Origin: Baylisascaris procyonis
Taxonomy: Eukaryota; Nematoda; Chromadorea; Rhabditida; Ascarididae
Direction: 5' to 3'
DNA: 64,000 bases
NCBI GenBank assembly: GCA_037389465.1
Contig: JAZARR010000008.1
Span: 744,001-808,000, forward strand
In this document: piece by piece, positions 1 through 11,300 of the stretch
How the letters are laid out: each line of letters begins with the position of its first letter
Numbering within the stretch: position 1 is the stretch's first letter
Position numbers and translations under genes: made by a program
Notes under the pieces: model-generated
Seen by the model: the letters and a program-made list of their open reading frames with translations, nothing else
What the model was told of the DNA's origin: nothing
Database searches by the model: none

Positions 1-45
1 ATTATGAATGATCAGTTATCCATTCATATCATCTGTAATCACCAA

Positions 46-243
46 TCACCTCCGATAGGCTCGTTTATACAGCGGTCTGACAAACAACCAAAAATGAAGT
101 GAGGGGGAGTGAATGTTTATATCCACAACGGATATATACTCCGATTCGACGATGGTTGAGGGATACGAACAACGAATGAAAAGCACCTTGTTAGGGGCAA
201 AATTTACACTAGCTCTTTCACTATATTGAACAACTTTTCCCAT
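46..243 (-). CDS. Probable later exon of the DENND4-like gene (MABP-domain part), boundaries uncertain
   Basis: Open minus-strand stretch whose middle reads ASVNFAPNKVLFIRC and ends near VVDINI. In DENND4 proteins the MABP domain has a repeated pattern: A-x-(L/V)-N, a hydrophobic strand, then (V/I)TDI(G/C)V. This stretch follows that pattern and lies directly 3' of the recognised first exon on the same strand. I could not find an acceptor that joins the phase-0 donor of the first exon, so a small exon may lie between them or the start may be misplaced. The 3' boundary is also unclear: GTGATT near 50 and GTCAGA further upstream are both possible donors. This is a family-pattern match, not a strong similarity, and it could be a chance ORF. 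Confidence 0.35.
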   Translation of the reverse strand: MGKVVQYSERASVNFAPNKVLFIRCSYPSTIVESEYISVVDINIHSPSLHFWLFVRPLYKRAYRR

Positions 244-442
244 TAACCGAGTTCATTTATACAACTATAAAAACAACGCCTATTACACTAGATCCTTCAG
301 ACAAGCAATTATAAAAGTTACAAGTTACAAAGATTTCATCGATGTTTGTAATTCAATAAAAATTAAAACGAATATGATTACACAAAATTTTCATCACTGA
401 TAATGAATGAAATATGCAAAATAAAAGTTGATAAAAATTCAC

Positions 443-604
443 CGTCTCTCCAAGACCAGGAAAGATAACACAAATATCAGTGATAGGCGCTAATGGTGCG
501 GTATTACGGCAACCACATTCCTGTGCTGATAATGATAAATCTTCGGCACCTTCCTCTAATCCAACACTTACAAAATATTCAAATAAACGTCGTCGATCAC
601 TCAT
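443..604 (-). CDS. DENND4/Crag-like Rab GEF, first coding exon (gene continues off the left edge)
   Basis: The exon starts with ATG (codon ending at 604) and encodes 54 residues: MSDRRRLFEYFVSVGLEEG, a short linker, then APITDICVIFPGLGET. DENND4A/B/C proteins (Drosophila Crag; exchange factors for Rab10-type GTPases acting in membrane traffic) begin with a (V/L)xDYFVVxGL motif followed by xPITDIxxIxxxxGE, which opens the MABP domain. Both motifs occur here in the right order and spacing. The exon ends in phase 0 at ACG|GTGAAT. A TTATTTAG acceptor lies 12 nt upstream of the ATG (UTR starting at 616), fitting either a 5'-UTR intron or a spliced-leader site. Most of the gene, including the DENN domain, is outside the window. 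AEX-3/MADD-type or DENND5-type DENN proteins are less likely because they lack the PITDI segment. Confidence 0.6.
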
Positions 605-1156
605 CTTCACTTCTATCTAAATAATATCGAACAGTGGAAATGATAAATAAATAGCTATAGTGAAATGTCATACACGCATATTTCCTAATCAGCAAAATTT
701 ATGAATCACTATGAAGCACCGCTTGTGATTCATACGGCCAATAAATACTTCGTGGTCTATCTTAACTAAGAGCACACACCAAAAAATATTACTTGAAACA
801 TATCTTCGATGCATTAAGTGATCGGCACCATTCAAATAATAACATATATCATTTAGCCAAATATATGGCCATTCTTTTCTTTAATTAGCCTCAATAAAAC
901 ATCCATTTCCCTTGGAATGAACAAGAAACTTTATAAAGCGAATTAAACAACCATAAGCGAATTAAACATGCCAATATTGGCCATCAGCCAATAGACAAGC
1001 TAATCGAAGCTTGCCCAAAAGAAATGATAGGCAAGTTTTCAAGAACTGCTAAACTGTTACATTATTTTAGCTTTATTTTTATCGCAGATGTGCGTTGACA
1101 TGATCTCTCATGTTCTAGCGCATTCTGAAATACGAACACTGAATGCAGAAAAACGC

Positions 1157-1222
1157 GACCGGAATTCTTAGAGATGAGAGAAGGAAGAAGACCGGAATCC
1201 TTAGAGATGACTGAAGGAAGGA
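1157..1222. repeat. Two-copy 33-bp tandem duplication
   Basis: Copies start at 1157 and 1190 with GACCGGAATTCTTAGAGATG and GACCGGAATCCTTAGAGATG, and then continue with similar GA-rich tails. Non-coding. Confidence 0.7.
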
Positions 1223-3039
1223 TTCACTGGAAGTTGGTACCGCAAATTATTATACAGCTAAGTGAGACCATTACGGGAAGCTAAGTGATCGCAAAAAGTT
1301 TTAAAGATAGGAAGTTTGGAAGCGACCAGAAAACGTTTTTATTTAAAAATAGATGCCAGCCAAGATTACAGGAAAATATTCCTTCAAGACCTCCCTAGAG
1401 TAAACTGCATTACGACTGGAAAAGGGGTGAATAAAAATAAGCTCATTTTTCGGGTTGCCAAAACGTTTCCAATAACATACATATTAGACAGCAATAATTA
1501 ACAACGAACACCGAAAGAAAACTAAGAAATAATCGAAGTAAACAACGAAGCACTGCAGATACTTCATTTAAACAGGTAATAGACCTCCCCGTTGCTGCAT
1601 CTTCGGCATATGCGGGTGTCTCAACTTGCAGCATCTAAACTCTGCGATTGGTCAACTTTTTGGGGAATATTTGCGTTGCTAATATTTAACTAACCGTGAT
1701 AATCACACAAATTGAGGAGCAACTTGAATTTGAATTTATTGTATTTCACGCATGGATCAAGGTTTTAATAAACAAAGATAGGGATTACTAGAGATTGGAT
1801 CTATCATATCGAAGATAATAAATAGGCTTTTAGGAAGTCAAAATATCGATTAACCTCTAAAATTGAATTAAGATCATTGGATAACGAATGGAAAAGAAAA
1901 ACATGCAGAGGAAAAAAATACTGAACCAACTATATCTGTGAAGAGAATAAAATAAATAAAAATTGATCAAAGCAAGTAAAAGTTTTGGAAATTCGCAATG
2001 AAATACTCAAAGAATTAACCGCAAATCATAGATAAGATAGAAAAGAAAAAAATCATTGGTACTCCAAGAAAAAAAAAAAAACAAAACCTAATAACTTTAA
2101 AGCTAGAGCTTTAAGCAAAATAAACAGAAAATATTTGTCGATATTTTTTGAAGCTCTATCTCGTAAGTGCCCTTTAGAATTTCTCTGGGGGAAAAAAGCA
2201 AGTTTTAGTATTACAGGTAGATATAAGCATTCAGGAAAATAAGAACCTGAAAGAGCAGCTAATCTCTTTACCGATCTCATCGGTCTATGCCGGAAACTGC
2301 TATATACCTCGAACGATGAGATACTTTATGATTTTCATAAGCTAATGCAACAAGACCTTTCTATCCTACAATTTGTTATAATCCACAACCTCTCGCATCA
2401 CAATTAACCTATACTTAATTAAACTACATACCACAAAACTTAATTTAAAACCCGAAAATCAAAATTTACATCGTTTTCACTCATTTCGATCCTTTGCGCA
2501 TCCGATGTTCTCAAGGAAACATATCGTTACGCTACAATTTTCACTAAAATATATTTGGAAATACATCAAAAATATGCAAAATAAACTTAAACAAATGAGA
2601 AAAACATCAAGGAAATTTGCATATTAATATTACTATTAATAATATTAATATTAAAGAGTATATTTTAAACATATCTAAAGTGATAATTGATAATCAATTA
2701 GAATGATGCGATATGGCTTAATAAGTGTGATATTATGCTCTATATGAATATTTTCCAAAAATTTGCATAAGGATAAAATTATTCAAATAAGAAATTTTTA
2801 CAGCACAATGAACAATCATCAATTTATGCATAAATTGATTGAAAATTTCGAATATTTTTTGATATAATATACTTTATTAATTAAAATTACATCGCAATCC
2901 TATAATATAGGTGAGTAATGAACACAATATGCAAGAGAAAGAAGTAAATAAAACAAAATATAGTGGGAAGCGGGAGTTAAATTACGTTTATTTGCAAGAT
3001 TTTTTAGAACATGATAATCGCAAAAGGTGAGGTTAAAGG

Positions 3040-3255
3040 TATTAGGTAAAAGGTGGAGATGGGAGGTGGCCCGTAAAGGTAAAAGTTAGCGATGGAAGGT
3101 GACTCGTATAGGTAAAAAGTAAGGATGAAAGGTGACTCGTACAGGTAAAAAGTAAGGATGAAGGTGACTCGTACAGGTAAAAGCTAAAGATGAAAGATGA
3201 CTCGTACAGGTAAAAGATACGGATGAAAGATGATGAGGTAAAATGTGGGCTAAAA
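3040..3255. repeat. Minisatellite, about 33-bp unit, roughly 6 diverged copies
   Basis: The core GACTCGTACAGGTAAAA recurs with starts near 3101, 3134, 3166 and 3199, preceded by a more diverged copy (GGCCCGTAAAGGTAAAA) about 33 bp upstream and followed by a partial copy. Because the unit is a multiple of three it keeps a minus-strand frame open with a repeating Ser/His/Leu/Phe pattern. That ORF is a by-product of the repeat rather than a gene. Confidence 0.85.
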
Positions 3256-3603
3256 GATGAAAAATGATTCATATTGGAATGAAAGAATCGGCAATAATTG
3301 CGTTAAGAAATGAAATAAAAGAGTATGAATCATGAACCTGATTAGATCTTCCACAAACTTTGAAATTCAAACGAATATTTATTGCGAGGGAAAAAAACGG
3401 ATATTGCAAACTCAAAAATTTGGGCAAATTAATTATTTCTCAGCATAGGTATTCATTTAGAAAAATTTTTCAATCCTATCTAATTTAGGTTATTATTTTA
3501 GCAACCTAAACTATAGCAGTAATAATATTTCCTTGAAATATAATTTTTGAAAAGAATCTTTCGTGCTCATTATACCCATTGGAATATAAAAAACACGCAC
3601 TCT

Positions 3604-4085
3604 TGCAGAGAACGATGGCACCCTGGCTGCGAACCACGAACGGAGCTAAGCTCGTGGCCCATATTACGTACGCACCACTACCGTACTCTGCACTATGCAA
3701 AACGAACACTAACACACATCAGCGAAACTTGAAAACTTGTAATGCATATTTTTTCCACCATTCAACTGAGAGGGTCAAATAATGTCCGCATGCAAAATTT
3801 CAACTCGAAGGTGAAGTGCACTTGCTGAATGGGCCATCATTCTTTGCAATCTTTGATTAGCATAGCATAGATGACCCCTCCAGCAAGTAGATTTTCCCTG
3901 CTTCAACTGCACTGAAATTTTGCATGAAGCATGACCTGACATTCTGAGTGGAATAGTGGAAAAATTAAATGTTTATCTTACAAGTTTTCGAGTCTATGAC
4001 GGCCGTTAGCATTCACTCGGTAGAGGTGCAGAATACGGCGGTGGTCCGTTCGCAGTTCGCAGTCAGGGTGCCATTGTTCTCTGCA
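3604..4085. repeat. Large diverged inverted repeat (foldback or MITE-like), arms about 240 bp
   Basis: The left arm begins TGCAGAGAACGATGGCACCC. The reverse complement of the right-arm end begins TGCAGAGAACAATGGCACCC. Further matching blocks follow in the same order inward: GAAAACTTGTAA, TTTTTCCAC, ATGCAAAATTTCA and ACTTGCTG. The arms meet near 3845-3855 with almost no spacer. The arms differ by many substitutions and small indels. No clear target-site duplication or transposase ORF was seen. It could be an old palindromic DNA transposon derivative or the source of a long hairpin RNA. Confidence 0.7.
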
Positions 4086-6020
4086 ATTGTGCCGTTCGCA
4101 GAGCACAATTACAAGCTCGTGCAACCCAAAAGCGTACTAACGTGCGATGTGTCTACTGCTTTCGATGATAGTCGTATATGTTCTCAGATATGCACAGATC
4201 GTTCCTGCTATTTAGGGACAAGCATGAGCGGATTCCAATAAGCAACTCGAGACATGAACGTCGCCAACTTCATTGGCCTGAGATTGCTAAAACCATTGCG
4301 GCGCCTAAGACCTCAGGTGCTGCAGCGAGGTCGAGTGAAGATCCACAGTACCCGTGCTTACCATCTCAATCATGGGCTGCTCCTCTCCATCACCCAACCA
4401 AAAGCACATCCAACCCACCAGTGACTCTATTGCTGCTGTGTTGACATTTTTAAGACGTAAGTTTTTTACGCAATTTGATTATAGGTGCATCTGCAATACA
4501 TGCAGGTCGCAGTGGGCAGCAAACGAATTGTATCAACTTTTTCATTCCCTTCACCGGCAACGCTTTCCGCACTGCAACATACCGTAATCCACAAAACACT
4601 GCCTCAGGGCTAGGCAATACATCACCTCGCCGGAGGGGGATACTGAATCCAACAGCGAGACTGAAACTGAGGAGGGTTGCGTGAACTTCTACTCCGGAAG
4701 CGGAGGACTAAATTCAGGAGCAATTGGGCATAAAGACGCTCCGAAGCCGGTGACCTGACGAGGGACTGCATTTAGGGAGGCATCCTTTTTGAAAGGGAGG
4801 GGATCGCGCGAATCTCGTCACGAGAAGTCGTCGACTTTAAGCACCCTTCATCTCCTATCCCATCATCACTCAATCACGCAAAACACTTAGATGAAAAACT
4901 TGAAATAACGCGGCAATTGAGATAACGAACTCATAAAATGAGTGAAACTTGGGAATTTCTTACCACAGTAGAGATATATTAGTTTCATAAGGCTAAAAAG
5001 TTCTGAATAAGAAGTAATTTTATTGCATACACACAACATCAATAGCAATCGGTGTTGCATAAACAGCGAGCAGAAAGTACAGTGCAAACAAGGGAAAGGA
5101 ATCGGGACATCGGTGTTCAGGAAACCGCTACTACGGTCTTGTTTGTTCACAATGACGCCTCTATTTGATTGATAGAAAGGATTATAATTAGATGAGCCAC
5201 GTTCTACATCGATAACATCCTTTCGTACTTCCTCAGCGAGTAGTATGGAAAATAATCCCCATAATTAGCCATCAAATAATGACCACAAAATTGTTAGGCT
5301 ATCAACATTGATATCATTTAAATTCAAATGAGTATTGACTACAATGCAATAGTTTTCAAACTCAACATCTAAAATAGCGAAACTCTTATTGCTTATTATT
5401 ATAAATAGCTTCATAAAGTGGAAAATTTGATAGTTTGTTAGAATTCTTTTTTTTGTAAACATCAGATAAAAACTGATTGCTTGACATAAGACAAATAAGT
5501 GATAAAAATGTGCAATAATCGAATAAAAAATATAATGGGATAGGATTTAGGTGCAATTTCAAAATGCAATACTTAATCGGGCATCATGTATTTAACAATT
5601 ACACATAGCGTTTCCTCTCTCTTCACTCGAAAACATCAAACATTCAGATGCGACATGTGGTACTGTGGCATAAATTGATGTATCACCTTATCGCGGATAA
5701 ATAAGAAATTTTTAAATAACTTTTTAAAATTTCAACTTTTAAATTAAACAACCGGAAAAAGAAATAACTTTTTAAATAAATCCATTTCATATCCGGAAGC
5801 ATTCGAGAAGCTTATTTGGCTCAATAGAAACTCGCCGGAAGTTAATTACTTGAAAATTATTTCGGGAAGAATTTTTGCTGAAATTAGCTTAATTATTCCT
5901 TCAGAAGCAATACAATTTGGCATAAATAAAACGAAATGCCGCGCCAATTTTAATGATCGTCGCCGCATGAACCAATTTTGAGCAAAAGTATGCGGAAGGT
6001 CGAGTTCGGGCTTGAATGAC

Positions 6021-8366
6021 CTAATCATTATTGACGACAGGCTCGCGTGATGGTCGTGGAGTGGGCTTCATGATCGGTCTTGCTGTAGCTGGTGGAGCAG
6101 AACGATACTCAGCCACGAATCCTTTCCTTTCCTCTGAATCATCCGTATTCAACACTAACATCATCTTCCTGCCTGTCGACACGAATATCGGCGGCAACTG
6201 TAAACAATAAAACACATGTAACTGCTGAACATGGCTATATTTAATCTCAATTCTACTTACAGCGCAAACTCAGTTTGTTTGAATGAACAATGGTGGGAAG
6301 AATGACTGCAGGCTTGCACATGAAATCCCCCATGAGATATTGAAAAGGGACCGATTCACAATCCCATAGAAGCAATTGGATTTGGAAACTACTAATTTTA
6401 CTAGCCAGATACTACGAAAACTGAACGAATATATGTTTTTCTCCAACGAAAACAATCGAAAGCAACGCTTCATCGAAGATTAGCTTTTGTTTCACAATTT
6501 CTCACTAGTATTATTTGAACGTTCATCACCAGTGACGAAGGAAGTTATTGACAGATGTGGTCAGTGTTTATCAAACAACACCTACTTCAAACAGTAAATA
6601 ATGAACTATCTAATTAATTGACAGATGTTGAACAAATAAAAATTCCACACAGTTATAAGTGGTGAAGTGTTTTAAAGCATTGAAAATAATATTCAGTTAA
6701 TTGATAAGATTTTTGAGATTTGGTTAACGACGGGGATAAATATTGTTGCGATTCGAAGTTAAGTGCTTATCACCACACAGAAAACTGTTTAGAAAAATGA
6801 AGCTCATTCGGTCGTTATTAATGTTTTCATAACGCTTACTCACAATGGCAAACGCTGACTGAGTATAAAAGATATTTGGTCCATATCATGTAAAATTATT
6901 ACCTGATCTCCACAAAAATGTCCCATTTTATGTTCATCACTACGATCATGTCCATCGAATACTTCAACGAAATCGAAATCACAACTCGCCTCCTTTTCAA
7001 GATCAAATTGCGCAAAACGAAGTTCCACTCCTCGACCAGCATCCGCCGATATACGCCATTCACATCTTCAAAACAACAATTCCCATAGAAATGAGCTAAG
7101 CATTAATCTCAAATATGGGTAGGTAAGCAATGAAAGCAATGAAACTGGTGGGTGATACTGTCCACCGAAGATTTTTGCACATTTGTTCGAGGAATAAAAT
7201 AACTCAACAGCGCTTAATCGCGCATTCTTTTGTCAGTCGGTTATGAATGTCTCGTTAAAATGCGCCTTACTTGTTCAACGAGCCCCAAACAACCAAATTT
7301 GAAGGGCATACAAAACGTAGTCCGTAAATGCTACTATGACAGCTTTCATAGGCAGTAGATAGAAAGTGCCGTAAAAAAATGCATAAACAAACAAACAAAA
7401 GCAAAAAAAAGCACATAATGCGCTTTCAAGAATGCTAATTAAATTTAAAAAAAAAATCAAACGTGCCTCATTTTTTTGTCATATTTGTCATCACTATAAC
7501 GAGCGTGCGAGTAGATAAATCCCACTGTTTCTTCAGCCTTTAATTCTCCACCACAAACTGCAATAAACACATAGATCAATAAAATATAAATAATACGCAA
7601 TATGTTTATGTCGAATGATGAATCTACTATTCGACAATATCACAAAATACAACGCCAATGAAATATGGTGCCCCTTCAAATTTCATCTTTGTTTAGCAGT
7701 TGCTCAGCAAAAGGCATCACTATTTGAGATATGATTGTTCGCATCTAAAGATTTGATTGAAATGTCGAATGTAGCAAACGAAGAGTTGTAGGTGAACATA
7801 AGTAATCTCAACATAAACTCAACTCGAATCCACTATGAACTCAATCAATGCAATGCTCATCGTACGAAGTGCTAGGATTGTGTTATTGCCTCATAGAATG
7901 CAACAATCTACACTTTTAACTCTTTTCCCTTATTATTATCACATCTTTCTTCAAGTTAACGACATTGTTTAAAAAAACAGCATTCACATCAACAGAACAC
8001 CCTATATTAAAAGATATGGAACTTATCCAGGTAAATGGACATAGCGATACGCCAACCATCGTAAGTTTACGCTGGAAAAAGAAGCTTCAACAAGCAATCA
8101 TTAATCTCCAGGAGCCTTCTGGTCGCTAAAGTCACAGAAAACAAGAACCAACCAGATGAATAGAAAGCTTTGAATCCACGCCGTGCCACACTTGCATCTG
8201 TGACCATCGTGAGGAAGAGTTGGTTCGACGAGGAACTTATGTCAGGGGGCACACCGTTGCCGCAAAAGACTCCCAAAGAAGGTGCTTGCGCGTCACCACC
8301 ATCAAACACCTCCACATGGTCATACTTACACATATTATGCTCTTCTAACGCAAACTCTTCGAATGC
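6021..8366 (-). CDS. nas-39: Tolloid-like gene exons 15-18: rest of CUB4, CUB5 and C-terminal tail
   Basis: Exon 15 completes CUB4 ([20 protein letters not shown] to GFKAFYSS). Exons 16-18 encode CUB5 ([19 protein letters not shown] to GFVAEYRS) and a Pro/Thr-rich tail ending VVNND and TAG. Exon 16 to exon 17 joins in frame only if the donor is GAG|GCACGT, a GC donor, with acceptor TTTTGAAG. The result, KKMRCEWRI, aligns with the NNYPxxxxCEW segment of BMP1 CUB5. The canonical CAC|GTTTGA donor 6 nt away would read into a stop. Confidence 0.85.
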
Positions 8367-11300
8367 CTGCAAGATCAATTCTCGTTTGGCGGCTAAAGAA
8401 ATAATAAAACTATAAATACAATCCTCATTCGTACTTTTCAATTCATCTCTACATTCCATGAACTTGAGTCACCATACGTTCTATGCTTACAGCACCCCCT
8501 ATACCTGGTCGTTCTACGAACGAATCGTCAACAACCATGACGTGTACGTCTTAAGATTCCATTTGAAGGAGAAACAAAACATACGAGCAGAAGTCGATGT
8601 CCAGGCGTGGTGACGAAATGCCAGTTGCATGTTTTGCCTTTGGGATAATCGAAAGGAAAGTTGGGCGATGTGATCTCTCCATCAGGGTCATGCAGCTGCA
8701 AATGGCATCCACCCTCCTTGCAGTTATGTCCGTCATCGGCAAGCACATAGCCACTCTCACATTCGCATCGATAAGAACCTTTAAATAACCACTTTCTTTT
8801 CAGCAAATCCGACAACGAAGACAAGCTCTTTCACAATCTCTTTTGTTCTTTAAGAAATGAACTAACATCGCTGCTAAAAAACGGATTTATTCACGAACAA
8901 TGTTATTTCATGTGCCAGGATCAAACTAATTTGCATATGTTGCATAGATTCTACGAGAATGCTAGATTTATCCAGGAAAGCCGTTCTCTTTTCTTCGAAT
9001 GCTTTAGAGACATGCAAATCTAATCCACAAATCAGCTTATCTTCTCCTAAAATCTGGGTGGAGTTTAGACATTAGCTGACCAACGGATCTGAAGAGGCCG
9101 ATGAACGGAGATTTTTTGTGCAGTTTTTTCTCTTTTCATTTCAACCTGACCAATAATTATGCTCTCTTATCCGATTTTGATTTCAGGCCGAAATTAGGTT
9201 GCGGATAATGACTATCAGCTGGTGGAGGGAGGAAGAAGGCGAAGGCGGTAGATCAAATCCGATGGATGATTTAATCAAAACGATTTTGTTCAAAAAAACA
9301 AGCTCGTACCGATGGTGTTAACGCAAAGCTGCTGGCAACCACCTTTGTCCTTACGACATTCGTCGAGATCCGTTATGAAATAGGCTGCAAAACCGCTCTT
9401 CTCCACCTGTAATGTATCCACTTCATGTCCACCATTACTGCCATAGCATATCCCACAGTCTAAGTAATGATCTCTAACTTTCTAATCTAAACGATAATCA
9501 TCTCTACTGAAATAAACATGCCACCTGAACTATAAATATGAATGGCCGAGATGTTGCCTTGTGGACTATGGACGATAGTTTAAACGATAACTGCAGGGCG
9601 ATTTTAGCAAAAAAAAAAAAAAAAAGCCACTGACCGAGTTATCGGAGACGAAGTGCACCTTGATGCGATTCGACGTCGACGTGTAGACAAGCGGTTGAGT
9701 GTAGTCGCCACAGTATCGCTCCTCACCTCCCTCTTCGTCCTCGATGAGCACATAATCGTATGCACATTCTGTCTTCATACCTTCCACGTTGAAATGTGTA
9801 AAATTGACGATAATTTGATAGCCTTCATCAGCTTGCACTTGCCAAACACAATTCTTCGATGGTGGATAATTGAGTGGGAAATTCGGACTGAAGAATGTGC
9901 CATTCGTTGCCTTTATTATGCCACCACATGTGCCTAGAATGGAAACAAAAACCTGTAAGAAAAGGCAATAAAGGTCGAGTCGCAATAAACTTCGGTGTGC
10001 ACTGCCTGAATTATCTCAATAACTTTGTGCAAGCATTGCAAGTTAATGACGCTAAAATTGCGCTGTTCTAGTGGCTAGAAGTACCAAAACTTCACGCTGC
10101 TAGCATATGCAGCTTTCCTTTTATGCCTTTTTATGGCGTTGCATTTATACTCATTGAGAGAATTAGCTGAAACAAGAAGAAAAAAAAATATGCAGGAAAA
10201 CAACGCAATATTACTTTCCAATTAGATTTTAACATAAATCATTCACAGATAAAAACCCAAAATGGAAGCATTTATCAACGTAATGGCTAATTGGCCACGC
10301 ATGTTAACGATCCCCGCAAATTGCCACCAATAATTTCAGCCACGGATCCACGATGTTCTAGCACCAATCGATATAATATTTTAAACTGCGCACAATAGCT
10401 GATCGGTACCAAAAGAAAGAAAACAACGCACTTTCGACCACTTTGGATCGTCCATATGTGTATCTATTGTGCTAAATATAAAGAATAATGCTAATACAGT
10501 GCATGTTAATGTAGTGTGGCACAAAAACGAGCGCATACGCTTATCGTTATCCCTTAGCAAGATATAAACATGATGCAGCTTTTAGTATATGGTAATGCTA
10601 TCCGAAACGGTCTTAAGTCGCTTTGAATACAGCAGTTCTGCATGAATATTTCATTTATGAATATTTATGCATGAATAATACAACAAATTCAAATCGTTCC
10701 GATATGAAAAGTAAAGTTCAATGGTGATTCTGTTCGTATCAACAGTATGGGGGAAAGCAGCGAGGCAGCTAGACGATAATCCTACTGCAAAATACCTCGA
10801 AGTTGGCTGAAAAGAAAACAGATATCCAAACAAAGCAAAAAAAAAAAAAAAAATAGTCTCAAACACATACTTTGGCATGTTTTAGCATCTGGACGCAATG
10901 AGAAGCCAATATCGCATTCACATCGAAAACCACCGATTTGGTTAACGCATCGTTGTTCACAACCATGTGTGTTCGACGCACATTCATCCAATTCTAAACA
11001 AAGAATACAATTTAATCATCTATCATTGCGAATTATCTTATCAGTGCTATACGGTTAACGAAACGTATTTAGCGTTTCAATTATGCAGTATGCAAATCAA
11101 CTATCTAAGCGATATCGATAGAGTTTTTGCATTTAGCTGCTCGAACTAATAAATAAACATAAATATGCCCAACATGGGTATATAATTCCATCTTTTCAAC
11201 AATACCTTCTCAATCTGTAGTCATTAAAAGTACATACGATTCTAGTTGTTCTCTTTAACGTTCATAGTTTTTGTGCTTTACGAAAAGAAACCTTAAGTTT

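Larger units (their letters stand above)
617..6020. other. Intergenic region between the DENND4-like and tolloid-like genes
   Basis: No exon can be supported here. It holds a two-copy 33-bp repeat (1157-1222), a minisatellite (about 3040-3255) and a diverged inverted repeat (3604-4085). The 4.0-4.86 kb part is clearly GC-richer than its surroundings and carries several overlapping short plus-strand ORFs, one acidic and Ser/Thr-rich near 4610-4755, none of which I recognise. That island could be an eroded transposon or a non-coding RNA. The rest is AT-rich with short A and T runs. It contains the DENND4-like promoter side (right of 616) and the 3' side of the tolloid gene (left of 6021). I saw no canonical AATAAA just downstream of the tolloid stop. 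Confidence 0.6.

Noticed and set aside
3042..3272. Minus-strand ORF with repeating Ser/His/Leu/Phe pattern
   Set aside because: Produced entirely by the 33-bp minisatellite.
8170..8415. 81-codon plus-strand ORF
   Set aside because: Antisense shadow of tolloid exon 15.
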